In this document: positions 26,552-36,850 of the stretch, one piece after another | How positions within the stretch are numbered: position 1 is the first letter of the stretch | Layout: each line of letters starts with the position of its first letter | Origin: Pseudomonas sihuiensis | GTDB taxonomy: Bacteria > Pseudomonadota > Gammaproteobacteria > Pseudomonadales > Pseudomonadaceae | Assembly: GCF_900106015.1 (NCBI RefSeq) | Contig: NZ_LT629797.1 | Span: 620,001-684,000, forward strand | DNA length: 64,000 nucleotides | Direction of reading: 5' to 3' | The notes under the pieces: model-generated | What the model was told of the DNA's origin: nothing | Seen by the model: the letters and a program-made list of their open reading frames with translations, nothing else | Databases searched by the model: none | Position numbers and translations under genes: made by a program

Positions 26552-27406
26552 TCAATCGCCCGTGACTATCGGGCGTGTCGGATCGGTGATCCATTCGCTC
26601 CAGGACCCCGCATAGAGTGGTGCCAGTGGGTAACCAGCGAGGCTCATGGCGAACAGGTTGTGGCAGGCAGTGACGCCGGAGCCGCAATAGGCCACCAGGT
26701 TTTCCAAGGTACGTTCTCCGCGCAGCTTGTCGAAGCGCTCGCGCAAGGCGGTCGGCGCAAGGAAGCGGCCATCGTTACCCAGGTTGTCGGTGAACACGGC
26801 ACATTGCGCGCCGGGAATGTGTCCGGCGACCGGGTCGAGCGGCTCGACCTCGCCTCGAAAGCGCGGTAGTGCCCGCGCATCGAGCAGGGTCAGGTCCGGG
26901 TTGCCCAAACGCTGGGCCAGTTGATCGGCCGTCAGCAGCAGGCTGTTGTCCGGTTGCGCGGAAAAATCACCGGGAACGTTGCTCGGTGCCGCTGTGGTCA
27001 GTTCCTGGCCGGCTTCACGCCAGGCTTTCAGGCCGCCATCGAGCAGGTACAGGCCATCACGTTTGCCCAGCCACAGCAGCAACCACCAGGCGTGCGCGGC
27101 GAAGGCGCCGGGGCCATCGTCATACAGCACTACCTGGCTGTCCGCCCGCAGGCCGCAGCTGCGCAGGCGCTCGACCAGTGCGCTCGGGTCGGGGAGTGGG
27201 TGACGGCCGGTGACGCCCTTGACCACCGGAGCGGACAGATCCTGTTCGAGGTCGAGGAAGTGGGCGCCCGGAATATGCCCATCAAGGTAGCTGCGGCGGC
27301 CGTAGGCCGGGTCTTCGAGGGCGAAGCGGCAGTCCAGGATCAGCAGGTTTTGCTGTCCCAGACGTTGTTGAAGGTGTTCCGTGCTGATCAGTTGAGCGAG
27401 TGGCAT
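26552..27406 (-). CDS. sseA: Thiosulfate / 3-mercaptopyruvate sulfurtransferase (two rhodanese domains)
   Basis: 284 residues, two rhodanese domains in tandem. The N-terminal domain (about 1-135) is the inactive half. The C-terminal one carries the catalytic loop Y-C-G-S-G-V-T-A-C (about residues 238-246). A C-G-S-G-V-T loop is the type usual for mercaptopyruvate sulfurtransferases, as opposed to the basic C-R-x-G-x-R/T of thiosulfate-preferring enzymes. Standard landmarks D-C-R-F, G-H-I-P-G-A-H and D-A-R are present. A strong AGGAG site precedes the ATG. Single gene. Confidence 0.92.
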   Translation of the reverse strand: MPLAQLISTEHLQQRLGQQNLLILDCRFALEDPAYGRRSYLDGHIPGAHFLDLEQDLSAPVVKGVTGRHPLPDPSALVERLRSCGLRADSQVVLYDDGPGAFAAHAWWLLLWLGKRDGLYLLDGGLKAWREAGQELTTAAPSNVPGDFSAQPDNSLLLTADQLAQRLGNPDLTLLDARALPRFRGEVEPLDPVAGHIPGAQCAVFTDNLGNDGRFLAPTALRERFDKLRGERTLENLVAYCGSGVTACHNLFAMSLAGYPLAPLYAGSWSEWITDPTRPIVTGD

Positions 27407-29064
<1,658 letters not shown>

Positions 29065-29082
29065 GCTCATCGCAGTAGACTC

Positions 29083-29117
29083 GGGGCCCCGCGTGAGAAC
29101 GCGGGGCCTCGTCGTTT
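29083..29117 (+). terminator. Rho-independent terminator after gdhA
   Basis: GGCCCCGCGT (29085-29094) pairs perfectly with ACGCGGGGCC (29099-29108) around GAGA, followed by a T-containing tail (TCGTCGTTT). Confidence 0.85.
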
Positions 29118-29193
29118 CTGGCGGGGCTGTGCTGCTCGGCCGATTCAGGCATGCTGCCTGCCCTCACGCTCGCTACACAGGTCTTGGTTCTGC

Positions 29194-29874
29194 ATGAAAC
29201 GTTTTGTCTTGCTCGACACCGCTCCGATCCCGGGTACGAATGGTGCGCTGAACCTGTTTGAGTACGGGGAAGACTTCGTCATCAAGATCGCCGGTGGTGA
29301 TGGCGGGCAGCTGATGAATACACGCATGCACGGCTCGGAAGATGCCCTGGCCGCGATTCCCTGCAAGCAGATCGCCAGTCGTCCACAGGTGCGGGTGCTG
29401 ATCGGAGGTCTGGGCATGGGCTTTACCCTGGCCTCGGCGCTACAACACCTGGGCGCGGATGCCGAGGTGGCGGTGGCCGAGCTGGTGCCTGGTGTGGTCG
29501 AGTGGAACCGTGGCCCGCTCGGGGCGAAGTCCGGTTATCCGTTGAATGACCCGCGTGCAGTGATCATTCAGGAGGACGTCGCCAAGGTGCTGCAGGCCGC
29601 CGAGCAGTGCTACGACGCGATCATGCTGGACGTCGACAACGGCCCCGAAGGGTTGACCCAGAAGGGTAATGACTGGCTGTACAGCATGGATGGCCTGCGT
29701 CAGTGCGCCAAGGCGCTGAGGCCCAAGGGCATGCTGGCGGTGTGGTCGTCCAGCGCCGACCGGGCATTTTCGGAGAAGGTGCGCAAGGCGGGCTTCAAGG
29801 GCGAGGCGGTGCAGGTGTATGCCCATGGCAACAGGGGCACGCGACATACCATCTGGATTGCCCAGAAGGTCTGA
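29194..29874 (+). CDS. Spermidine synthase-like methyltransferase-fold protein
   Basis: 226 residues. It has the Rossmann-like S-adenosylmethionine binding pattern of the spermidine synthase family: V-L-I-G-G-L-G-M-G-F-T-L (about residues 69-80), V-A-E-L-V-P-G-V-V-E-W-N, and I-M-L-D-V-D-N-G-P-E. It lacks an obvious full aminopropyltransferase signature and is shorter than SpeE, so the real reaction is open. It starts 77 bp downstream of the gdhA terminator and is followed by a nested inverted-repeat element. Confidence 0.78.
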   Translation: MKRFVLLDTAPIPGTNGALNLFEYGEDFVIKIAGGDGGQLMNTRMHGSEDALAAIPCKQIASRPQVRVLIGGLGMGFTLASALQHLGADAEVAVAELVPGVVEWNRGPLGAKSGYPLNDPRAVIIQEDVAKVLQAAEQCYDAIMLDVDNGPEGLTQKGNDWLYSMDGLRQCAKALRPKGMLAVWSSSADRAFSEKVRKAGFKGEAVQVYAHGNRGTRHTIWIAQKV

Positions 29875-29891
29875 GCCTGCAGTCTTTCGAT

Positions 29892-29955
29892 TTGGTGGGC
29901 TGAAGCCCACCCTACCGTAGGGTGGGCCGGGCGGCGATCCGCTTCAGCCCACCAA
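29892..29955. repeat. Nested inverted-repeat element, copy 1
   Basis: Outer arms TTGGTGGGCTGAAG (29892-29905) and CTTCAGCCCACCAA (29942-29955) are perfectly complementary. Inside lies a second perfect stem, CCCACCCTA (29906-29914) with TAGGGTGGG (29918-29926). It sits in the gap between convergent genes and could also act as a terminator or mRNA stabiliser. Confidence 0.85.
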
Positions 29956-30039
29956 CTTGGCGCACCACCGCGAATGACCGCCTCGCCTTTTTACCGTTAT
30001 TCGCAGGTGGAATCTCATCGAAAGATCGTGGGCAGACTC

Positions 30040-31104
30040 TCAGTGAATCTGCAGTTTGCCGATGCGATCGTTATCCAGGCTGCCGAAGTACAGGTAGTCG
30101 CCCACCGGCTTCACCGAGGTGACCATGCGCAGGTGCGTACCGCTGGTGTCATGCAGGCTACGGACGATCTCGCCGTTCTCGTTGAGGGCGATGGCGAAGC
30201 CGTACGGGATCGCTTTCGGCCACAGCGCGCGCGGCAGTTTGGCCAGTTGCGCCTTGAGCCAGGGGTGGCGATGGAGGAAGTCGGCGTCGGCCTTGCGTGG
30301 GGTCGGCAGTGCTACCCAGAAGGTGCCGTTGCGGTCGCCCTGCAGGTTATCCGGCAGGCCCGGCAGGTTGTCGATGAAGATGTCGTGCTGGCCGGCCTTG
30401 TCGCCCTTGAGCCAGTAACGGGTGATGCGGTAGCGATAGGTCTCGTTGACCAGCACGAAGTCCTCGTTCGCCGACAGCGCCACGCCGTTGGCGAAGTACA
30501 GGTCTTTCAGCAATACGCGGGTTTCGCCACTGGCCGGGTCATAGCTGAGCAGGCGGCCGTGAGGACGGGCCTCGAGCAGGTCGAGCAGGTAGTCCGGCTG
30601 TTCGAAGCGCGATGAGGCGTCGCTGAAGTAGATGGTGCCGTCGCTGGCGATGTCCAGGTCGTCGGTGAAGGCGAAACGCAGGCCTTCAGCCTCGGTGGTC
30701 AGCACCTTGATCGCGCCCTGCGGGTCGATGCTCAACAGGCCCTTGTAGGCATCGGCGACGATCAGGTTGCCACTGGCGTCGAAGTTCATGCCCAGTGGGC
30801 GGCCGCCGGTGTCAGCGAAGGTTTCCAGGCTGTCGTCTGCCAGCACGCGAACGATGCGGCCGTCATGCAGGCCGGCGTATACCCGGCCTTGGCTGTCGAC
30901 GGCAGTGTCTTCCGGACCATGCACCTGGCCGCGCGCCAATAGCTCGGCTTTCATCAGGGTGTCGTTGGGCTCCAGTGCGCCCGTCATCGCCGGGGCGGGC
31001 GCTGCGTCCCAGGGCAGTGGATCGATCGGGCTGGGGGTCAGGGCCAGGTAACTGGCCGCTGCGGCCAGCAGCATGACGATCAGGGCAAGCAGTTTCTTCA
31101 GCAT
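30040..31104 (-). CDS. SMP-30/strictosidine synthase-like six-bladed propeller protein
   Basis: 354 residues. One N-terminal hydrophobic segment (residues 4-24) acts as signal or anchor, placing the rest in the periplasm. The mature part shows beta-propeller repeats of the SMP-30/gluconolactonase and strictosidine synthase type: G-P-E-D-T-A-V-D, G-R-P-L-G-M-N-F-D-A-S-G-N-L-I-V-A-D, D-L-D-I-A-S-D-G-T-I-Y-F-S-D-A-S, and L-P-G-L-P-D-N-L. Such proteins are Ca2+-dependent esterase/lactonase-like, but the physiological substrate is unknown. It is divergent from rnd. Confidence 0.85.
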   Translation of the reverse strand: MLKKLLALIVMLLAAAASYLALTPSPIDPLPWDAAPAPAMTGALEPNDTLMKAELLARGQVHGPEDTAVDSQGRVYAGLHDGRIVRVLADDSLETFADTGGRPLGMNFDASGNLIVADAYKGLLSIDPQGAIKVLTTEAEGLRFAFTDDLDIASDGTIYFSDASSRFEQPDYLLDLLEARPHGRLLSYDPASGETRVLLKDLYFANGVALSANEDFVLVNETYRYRITRYWLKGDKAGQHDIFIDNLPGLPDNLQGDRNGTFWVALPTPRKADADFLHRHPWLKAQLAKLPRALWPKAIPYGFAIALNENGEIVRSLHDTSGTHLRMVTSVKPVGDYLYFGSLDNDRIGKLQIH

Positions 31105-31232
31105 TGTTGTTCTTCCGTGTCGGAGGTGGTGCGCGCCACAGATTACACAGTTCCGGTGATCGGCGGCAGGCTGTCGCCCCGTGCGCTGGCCTGGGCATAT
31201 ATACTGCGCGGCATTCTAGACGGGAGAGCCGC

Positions 31233-32366
31233 GTGGCTAACGACATTCACTGGATTCTCGACGACGCCAGCCTGGCCGAGCATTGCGCTGCCTGGCAGGC
31301 GCTGCCCTTCGTCGCGTTGGACACCGAGTTCATGCGCGTCGACACCTTCTATCCCATCGCCGGGTTGCTGCAGGTCAGCGGTGGCGACGGCGCCTACCTG
31401 ATCGACCCGCTGCGCATCAGCGACTGGCGGCCGTTCGCCGCGCTGCTCGAAGCGCCGGGTGTGGTCAAGGTGCTGCATTCGTGCAGTGAGGACCTGGAGG
31501 TCTTTCTACGCCTGACCGGCAGCCTGCCGGCGCCGCTGTTCGACACGCAATTAGCGGCTGGTTACCTCAATCTCGGTTTCTCCATGGGCTACTCGCGCCT
31601 GGTGCAGGCGCTGCTCGATATCGAGCTGCCCAAGGGCGAAACCCGCTCCGATTGGCTGCAGCGGCCACTGTCCGAACTGCAGGTGCGTTACGCCGCCGAG
31701 GACGTCTCGCATCTCGTCGAGGTGTATCGCGCCCTGATGGCCCGCCTGGCGCCGCAGAAGGTCGAGTGGATTCTGGAGGACGGTGCCGAGCTGGTCGCCA
31801 ATCTTGGTCGTGAAGTCGTTCCGGAAGATGCCTGGCGCGATGCCAAGCTGGCCTGGAAACTCTCGCGCCAGCAGCAGGCCGTGTTGCGCGCGCTGTGCGC
31901 CTGGCGCGAGCGCGAGGCGCGCGCGCGCAACCAGCCACGCAATCGCATCCTGCGCGAGCATTCGTTGTGGCCGCTGGCCCGTACCCAGCCAGATAACCTG
32001 GTGGCGCTGGCGCGCATCGAGGACATGCACCCGAAAACCGTGCGTCAGGACGGGGAGACGCTGCTGCAGCTGATTCGCGAGGCTGCGGCGCTGCCGCCCG
32101 AACAATGGCCCGAAGCTTTGCCCGAACCGCTGCCAATCGAAGCCTCTGCGCTGTTGAAGAAGCTGCGCGCCGTCGGCCAGCGTGAGGGCGAGCGCCTGGA
32201 TATCGTGCCCGAGCTGATGCTGCGTAAGAAAACCCTGGAAGCCTTGCTGAAAAGCGGCTATCCCAATGGTCCTTATCAATTGCCCGACTCCCTGCGCGGC
32301 TGGCGCCGGGAGTTGATGGGGCAGGCGCTGCTTGACTGCCTGGCCGCTGAAGGAGAGTCCGCGTGA
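31233..32366 (+). CDS. rnd: Ribonuclease D
   Basis: 377 residues with a GTG start at 31233, preceded by GGGAGAG. It is a 3'-5' exoribonuclease for tRNA and small-RNA maturation. The DEDD exonuclease residues are visible in A-L-D-T-E-F (about residues 25-30), H-S-C-S-E-D-L-E and Y-A-A-E-D-V. One HRDC domain follows (residues ~210-290, [19 protein letters not shown]...). A longer in-frame reading from 31104 lacks similarity and was rejected. The stop overlaps the ycgL GTG start. Confidence 0.95.
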   Translation: MANDIHWILDDASLAEHCAAWQALPFVALDTEFMRVDTFYPIAGLLQVSGGDGAYLIDPLRISDWRPFAALLEAPGVVKVLHSCSEDLEVFLRLTGSLPAPLFDTQLAAGYLNLGFSMGYSRLVQALLDIELPKGETRSDWLQRPLSELQVRYAAEDVSHLVEVYRALMARLAPQKVEWILEDGAELVANLGREVVPEDAWRDAKLAWKLSRQQQAVLRALCAWREREARARNQPRNRILREHSLWPLARTQPDNLVALARIEDMHPKTVRQDGETLLQLIREAAALPPEQWPEALPEPLPIEASALLKKLRAVGQREGERLDIVPELMLRKKTLEALLKSGYPNGPYQLPDSLRGWRRELMGQALLDCLAAEGESA

Positions 32367-32656
32367 AACGCATCTGTTCCATCTACAAGAGTCCGCGCAA
32401 GAACGAGATGTACCTCTACGTACTCAAGGCCGATGCCCTGAAGCGTGTGCCCGAAGGGCTGCTCGCCGTGTTCGGCCCGCCTGCGCATGCCTTCGACCTG
32501 GTGCTCAGCCCGGAGCGGAAGTTGTCTCGGGAAGACATCGCCACCGTGCTGGAGAATCTCGACAAGCAGGGCTATCACCTGCAGATGCCGCCCCCCGAGG
32601 AGGAATACATTCAGCATCTGCCCGATGAACTGCTGCGCCGTAACGATCCGGTGTAA
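32363..32656 (+). CDS. ycgL: YcgL domain-containing protein
   Basis: 97 residues with a GTG start inside the rnd stop (GTGA overlap), so it is translationally coupled to rnd. The sequence [19 protein letters not shown], then [13 protein letters not shown] and R-K-L-S-R-E-D-I, is the YcgL family pattern. The family fold is small alpha/beta of unknown biochemical role. Its stop codon TAA is part of the 4-bp target duplication of the inserted MITE-like element. Confidence 0.92.
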   Translation: MKRICSIYKSPRKNEMYLYVLKADALKRVPEGLLAVFGPPAHAFDLVLSPERKLSREDIATVLENLDKQGYHLQMPPPEEEYIQHLPDELLRRNDPV

Positions 32657-32796
32657 CAGGCCCTTGAAAAACGTAGGCGAGGCAGGCAAGACAAGGCAAA
32701 AAAAGCCGAAAAAGCGCAGTTTACATGCTGTAAATGAGCATTTTGAGGCTTTTTTTAACGCAGTATTGCCAACGCAGGTAGTTTTTCAACGGCCTG
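32657..32796 (+). mobile_element. MITE-like element copy A (140 bp) with terminal inverted repeats and GTAA target duplication
   Basis: Left end CAGGCCCTTGAAAAAC. The reverse complement of the right end is CAGGCCGTTGAAAAAC (15/16 identical). It is flanked on both sides by GTAA (32653-32656 and 32797-32800). The interior is non-coding and itself largely palindromic. It has no transposase, so it must move, if at all, by a transposase encoded elsewhere. Confidence 0.82.
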
Positions 32797-32803
32797 GTAA
32801 GTC

Positions 32804-33736
32804 ATGCGCCTGCTGATCGCCGAAGAGGATCATGCGTTCTACGCCGAGCGTATTCGTAGCGCCTGCCCTGAGTTGCAATTGGTCGCCGGCGTACAGCTCG
32901 AACAACTGCGTGTGGTCGCCGGCGACTGCGACCTCTGGCTGGGACAGCCCGACCTGCTCGCGCTCTTGTTGCGCGACGGTGTGCGCCCGCAGTGGCTGCA
33001 ATCGACCTGGGCCGGCATCACGCCGCTGCTGGCGGAGGGATTACCGCGCGATTACCGTCTGACCCGCGCTGTCGGCATCTTCGGTCAGGTGATGGCCGAA
33101 TACGTGCTCGGTCATCTGCTGGCCCATGAACGGCGCTTGTTCGCCCGCCTGGCGGCGCAGGTCGAGCAGCGTTGGGATCACCGCCTGCCACGCAGCCTGC
33201 GCGGACGCCGCGTGTTGGTGGTCGGTTGCGGTGATATCGGTCAGGCCGTCGCCGAGTTTCTCCAGCCTTTCGGCGTGGAACTGCGTGGTGTCGCCAGTCA
33301 GGCGCGTGAGCAGGCGCCGTTTCTCGAGGTCGCGGCGATGGATGAACTGCCTCATCTGGTCACCTGGGCCGATTACGTGGTCAACCTGCTGCCGGACACG
33401 CCGGCCACGCGCGATCTGTACGATGCCCGGCTGCTTGCCCATTTCCGCCCAGAAGCGGTGCTGATCAATGCCGGTCGCGGTGTCGCCGTGGTCGATGCCG
33501 ATCTGGTCGCCGCGCTCGAGCGCAACCAGTTGGCCGGCGCGGTGATCGACGTCTGTCGCGAAGAGCCGCTGCCGTCCGGTCATGCGTTCTGGAATGCCCC
33601 GCGCCTGCTGCTCACCGGCCACAGCTCGGCGCCTACCGACCCGGCGCTGATGAGTGAGCTGTTCATCGACAACCTGGTGCGCTGGCAAGCGGGAGAGCCG
33701 TTACGGGGTGAAGTGGATTTCGCCCGCGGTTATTGA
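32804..33736 (+). CDS. D-2-hydroxyacid dehydrogenase (NAD(P)-dependent)
   Basis: 310 residues. The nucleotide-binding motif is V-V-G-C-G-D-I-G-Q-A (about residues 143-152). The catalytic triad is visible: Arg in N-A-G-R-G, Glu in C-R-E-E-P-L-P, and His in L-T-G-H-S-S-A-P. It resembles the GhrA/glyoxylate reductase branch. The substrate is not determined. The sequence just upstream of the ATG belongs to the MITE-like element and offers only a poor ribosome-binding site (GGTAAG). Removing the element would place the start 3 bp after the ycgL stop. Confidence 0.9.
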   Translation: MRLLIAEEDHAFYAERIRSACPELQLVAGVQLEQLRVVAGDCDLWLGQPDLLALLLRDGVRPQWLQSTWAGITPLLAEGLPRDYRLTRAVGIFGQVMAEYVLGHLLAHERRLFARLAAQVEQRWDHRLPRSLRGRRVLVVGCGDIGQAVAEFLQPFGVELRGVASQAREQAPFLEVAAMDELPHLVTWADYVVNLLPDTPATRDLYDARLLAHFRPEAVLINAGRGVAVVDADLVAALERNQLAGAVIDVCREEPLPSGHAFWNAPRLLLTGHSSAPTDPALMSELFIDNLVRWQAGEPLRGEVDFARGY

Positions 33737-33742
33737 GGCACT

Positions 33743-33798
33743 TGGCGGGTTGCCCCCGCCCTACGGGTGCAGATCTGTAGGGCGGGTGCAACCCGCCA
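33743..33798. repeat. Nested inverted-repeat element, copy 2
   Basis: Outer arms TGGCGGGTTGC (33743-33753) and GCAACCCGCCA (33788-33798) and inner arms CCCGCCCTAC (33755-33764) and GTAGGGCGGG (33777-33786) are both perfect. It has the same architecture and related sequence as 29892-29955. It lies directly after the dehydrogenase gene. Confidence 0.85.
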
Positions 33799-33919
33799 GC
33801 GGCGATGACCGGCTCGTACAATCAATCCCTGATGGCGCCATTCGGCATGCGCCGCTTGGCCAGGGCTGGGGCTCAAGCTAGACTGCCGCGCTTTTTTCGC
33901 CTGAGTCCATACCGCTGCC

Positions 33920-34369
33920 ATGGCTGCCAACCTCGAACCCTTCTGGAAACGCAAGACCCTCGCCCAGCTCGATCAGGGGGAGTGGGAGTCGCTGTGCGAC
34001 GGCTGTGGCCTGTGCTGCCTGCAGAAGCTCGAAGACGAGGACGATGGCGCCGTCTACTACACGCGCATCGCCTGCAAATTGCTGGACTTGCAGACGTGCC
34101 GCTGCAGCGATTATCCCAACCGGGTCAAACATGTGCCTGACTGCATTCAGCTCACTCCGGCGCAGGCCGATCAGTTCCAGTGGCTGCCGCCGACCTGTGC
34201 TTATCGCCTGGTCAGCGAAGGCAAGGACCTGCCACATTGGCACCATCTGGTCTCTGGCGACCCGGACGCCGTGCACGCCGAGCGCATTTCCCAATCAGGA
34301 CGCATGCTCAGTGAGAACAGCGTGGCCGAAGACGACTGGGAAGATCATCTGATTTTCCGCGCGGGTTGA
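33920..34369 (+). CDS. ycgN: YcgN-family cysteine cluster protein (UPF0260)
   Basis: 149 residues with a dense cysteine cluster: C-D-G-C-G-L-C-C (residues 26-33), C-K (about 52), C-R-C (about 60-62), C-I (about 74) and T-C-A-Y near residue 94. This is the YkgJ/YcgN metal- or Fe-S-binding pattern. The function is unknown. Family members sit near rnd/ycgL in many gammaproteobacteria, as here. Cytoplasmic, single gene. Confidence 0.9.
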   Translation: MAANLEPFWKRKTLAQLDQGEWESLCDGCGLCCLQKLEDEDDGAVYYTRIACKLLDLQTCRCSDYPNRVKHVPDCIQLTPAQADQFQWLPPTCAYRLVSEGKDLPHWHHLVSGDPDAVHAERISQSGRMLSENSVAEDDWEDHLIFRAG

Positions 34370-34470
34370 TTGCCGCGCGGCTTCGTGGCAAATCTGTCCC
34401 CCGTTAATGGAATTTGCCCTGTGGCGCAGCTGTCATAAGCTGCCACGTCCCGCATCAGGAGTTTTGCTCG

Positions 34471-35697
34471 ATGTCCCTTCGCTTGCCGTTGTACGCGTCT
34501 CTGCTGCTTCTGAGTCTGCCGGCCTTCGCTGCCACGCAGAAGGTCGATCTGGATTACCGGGTGCGCTTTCTGCCCGAGAGCAATCAGGCTGAAGTCAGCA
34601 TCACGCTGGAGAAGGGCGAGTACGTGCGCAGCCTCGACTTCAATCTTGGCGAAGACGGGCGTTTCAGCGATTTCCAGGCCGATGGCCAGTGGTCGCAGGA
34701 GGTTGCCGGGCGCGGCAAGTGGCAGCCAGGCGAGGGCAAGAGCGTACTGAGCTACCGCGTGCTGATCGACAGCGAACGCAAGCCGGGGCGCTACGACGCC
34801 AGGATGACTGACGACTGGGCATTGTTCAGGGGCGACGACCTGATTCCGGCGGCCAAGCTCGACCAGCAGAACAAGACCGAGCTGGTGGCGCGCCTGCAGT
34901 TCGAGCTGCCCAAGGGCTGGACGAGCGTGGAAACCGGCTGGCCGCGCATCGGCAAGAACCGCTTTCGTATCGACAACCCGCAGCGCAAGTTCGACCGCCC
35001 GACCGGCTGGATGCTGGCCGGCAAGCTGGGTACCCGGCGCACCCGCCTGGGTGATACCGAAATCGCCATCTCCGCGCCGGTCGGCGAGGGCATGCGGCGC
35101 ATGGATATCATGACCTTCCTCACCTTCGTCTGGCCGCATATGCAGCAGGTGTTTCCGCGCGACCCGGACAAGCTGCTGATCGTCGGCGCTGGCGATCCGA
35201 TGTGGCGCGGCGGCCTGTCGGCGGCCAACTCCTACTTCATGCACGCTGACCGGCCCCTGGTCAGCGAGAACGGCACCAGCTCTCTGGTGCACGAACTGGT
35301 GCACGTATTCGGCCGCATCTATGGCCGCGAGCGCAGTGACTGGATCGCCGAAGGCCTGTCCGAGTACTACGCCATCGAATTGATGCGCCGCGCCGGGGGT
35401 ATCAGCGAAGACCGTTATCAGAAGATCCGCGAGCAGCTGATTCGCTGGAGCAAGCCGGTCAACAGCCTGCGCACCGACAATGCCAGCGGCGCTGTCACCG
35501 CGCGTGCGGTGCTGCTGCTGCAGGAGTTGGACCGGGAAATCCGCCAGAAGACCAAGGACAAGGGCAACCTGTCGCTGGATGACGTGACCCGTGGTCTGAT
35601 GCGTCTGGACAAGGTCAGCACCAAGGACTTCATCGACATCACCGAGAACGTCATCGGCGGTCCGTCGAAGACGCTGGATACGCGGTTGCTGCGTTGA
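34471..35697 (+). CDS. Exported M1/M61-like zinc metallopeptidase family protein
   Basis: 408 residues. The ATG at 34471 (after CAGGAG) opens a signal peptide (MSLRLPLYASLLLLSLPAFA). A reading from 34414 adds 19 residues ahead of it and is rejected. An N-terminal beta domain precedes a gluzincin-like motif S-L-V-H-E-L-V-H-V-F-G (about residue 273) and a downstream acid in E-G-L-S-E-Y-Y-A, so a zinc site is plausible. The natural substrate is unknown. It is probably periplasmic. Confidence 0.82.
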   Translation: MSLRLPLYASLLLLSLPAFAATQKVDLDYRVRFLPESNQAEVSITLEKGEYVRSLDFNLGEDGRFSDFQADGQWSQEVAGRGKWQPGEGKSVLSYRVLIDSERKPGRYDARMTDDWALFRGDDLIPAAKLDQQNKTELVARLQFELPKGWTSVETGWPRIGKNRFRIDNPQRKFDRPTGWMLAGKLGTRRTRLGDTEIAISAPVGEGMRRMDIMTFLTFVWPHMQQVFPRDPDKLLIVGAGDPMWRGGLSAANSYFMHADRPLVSENGTSSLVHELVHVFGRIYGRERSDWIAEGLSEYYAIELMRRAGGISEDRYQKIREQLIRWSKPVNSLRTDNASGAVTARAVLLLQELDREIRQKTKDKGNLSLDDVTRGLMRLDKVSTKDFIDITENVIGGPSKTLDTRLLR

Positions 35698-35732
35698 GTG
35701 TTACCGCTTCGCTCCCTGTCTGCTGGTTCGAG

Positions 35733-36203
35733 TCAGAACAAGGGGCCGGAGCGGGTATTGTTACCTTTGGCCAGGCGGTCGTAGAGCACCACGTTGACCG
35801 TCGCGGCCAGGTTCATACAGCCCTGGGTCGGGATGTACACGACTTCAGCGCCACACCAGTCGAGAATCTCCTGCTGCAGTGAGCCGTCCTCTGGGCCGAA
35901 GATGTACAGCGCCCGGTCGGGATGGGTATAGGCGGGCAGGGCGCGTGCATCATCGACCAGTTCCACCGCCACCGGGGTGCAACCCAGCGGCAGGATCTTG
36001 CGCAAATCGTCGATGTTGATCAGCGGGATATCCTGATGAGCCTTCTTGGTGTCGGTGATGAAATCCTTGGCACGGTCGTAGCGGGTGCCGGTGTAGAACA
36101 CCGAGCTGACGTCATAGCAGCCCGCCGCACGCATGATGGAGCCGACGTTTTCCGGTGATTTCGGGTTGAACAGGCCGATGCAGGCGTATCGTTTGTTGGC
36201 CAC
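35733..36203 (-). CDS. SpoU/TrmH-family RNA 2'-O-methyltransferase-like protein
   Basis: 156 residues of the trefoil-knot methyltransferase superfamily. Characteristic motifs are N-P-K-S-P-E-N-V-G-S-I-M-R-A-A (motif 1, about residues 13-27), Y-I-F-G-P-E-D-G-S-L (motif 2) and I-P-T-Q-G-C-M-N-L-A-A-T-V-N-V-V-L-Y (motif 3). It lacks an extra RNA-binding domain, so the substrate is open (tRNA or rRNA). Its upstream side carries MITE-like copy B. Confidence 0.87.
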   Translation of the reverse strand: MANKRYACIGLFNPKSPENVGSIMRAAGCYDVSSVFYTGTRYDRAKDFITDTKKAHQDIPLINIDDLRKILPLGCTPVAVELVDDARALPAYTHPDRALYIFGPEDGSLQQEILDWCGAEVVYIPTQGCMNLAATVNVVLYDRLAKGNNTRSGPLF

Positions 36204-36254
36204 GGTGGCACTCGCAAAAGCGCCTATTATACGGTGCTAACCACCGGCCCCTAG

Positions 36255-36424
36255 CAGGCTGTTGAAAAACTACCTACGTTGGCAATACTGCGTCAAAAAG
36301 GGCCTCGCGTGCGAGCCCAGTCAAAATGCTCATTTACAACTCGTAAAGTCGATCGCGACTCCGAGCGTTTTTCGGTCGTGTTTTCCTTGTCTTGCCTGCC
36401 TCGCCTACGTTCTTCAACGGCCTG
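36255..36424 (-). mobile_element. MITE-like element copy B (170 bp) with CTAG target duplication
   Basis: Ends are CAGGCTGTTGAAAAAC and, from the other side, CAGGCCGTTGAAGAAC. Both flanks read CTAG (36251-36254 and 36425-36428). Its right part matches the left part of copy A in reverse complement (GTAGGCGAGGCAGGCAAGAC), so the two copies are inversely oriented. It carries 30 bp more interior sequence than copy A. Confidence 0.82.
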
Positions 36425-36766
36425 CTAGTCCTTTTTCAACAGGCTGGCCAGATCGCCAAAGGCCTTGTAGGTCGATTTGGCAGCCTGAGGGCTGGCGGTG
36501 GAGCCTTCGGCGAAATACTGCTGGTCGGTGTAGCGCGAGTGTTCGTTGTCATGACAGAACAGGCACAGCAGCTCCCAGTTGGAACCATCGGCCGGGTTGT
36601 TGTGGTGGTTGTGATCGCGGTGATGCACGGTCAGTTCGCTCAGGCGCTTGCCAGAGAACTCGCGGGCGCAGCGGCCGCAGACATGTGGGTACATTTTCAG
36701 CGCTTTCTGCCGGTAGCCTTCTTCGGCCTGGGCGGACAGGTAGTAGCGGTTGTTATTGGTGCTCAT
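36425..36766 (-). CDS. yajD: YajD-family HNH nuclease
   Basis: 113 residues with zinc-knuckle cysteines C-G-R-C (about residues 30-33) and C-L-F-C (about 68-71) flanking V-H-H-R-D-H-N-H-H-N-N-P. This is the YajD arrangement of HNH proteins. The biological role is unknown. Its stop codon (TAG on the minus strand) lies inside the CTAG duplication flanking the neighbouring MITE-like element. Confidence 0.9.
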   Translation of the reverse strand: MSTNNNRYYLSAQAEEGYRQKALKMYPHVCGRCAREFSGKRLSELTVHHRDHNHHNNPADGSNWELLCLFCHDNEHSRYTDQQYFAEGSTASPQAAKSTYKAFGDLASLLKKD

Positions 36767-36850
36767 GACAGAACCTGTTATCGGGAGGTGAACGCTTGAC
36801 TGGATATGTTGCCAGAATAGAACGAAAGCCAGCTGTACAGGAGATATGTC

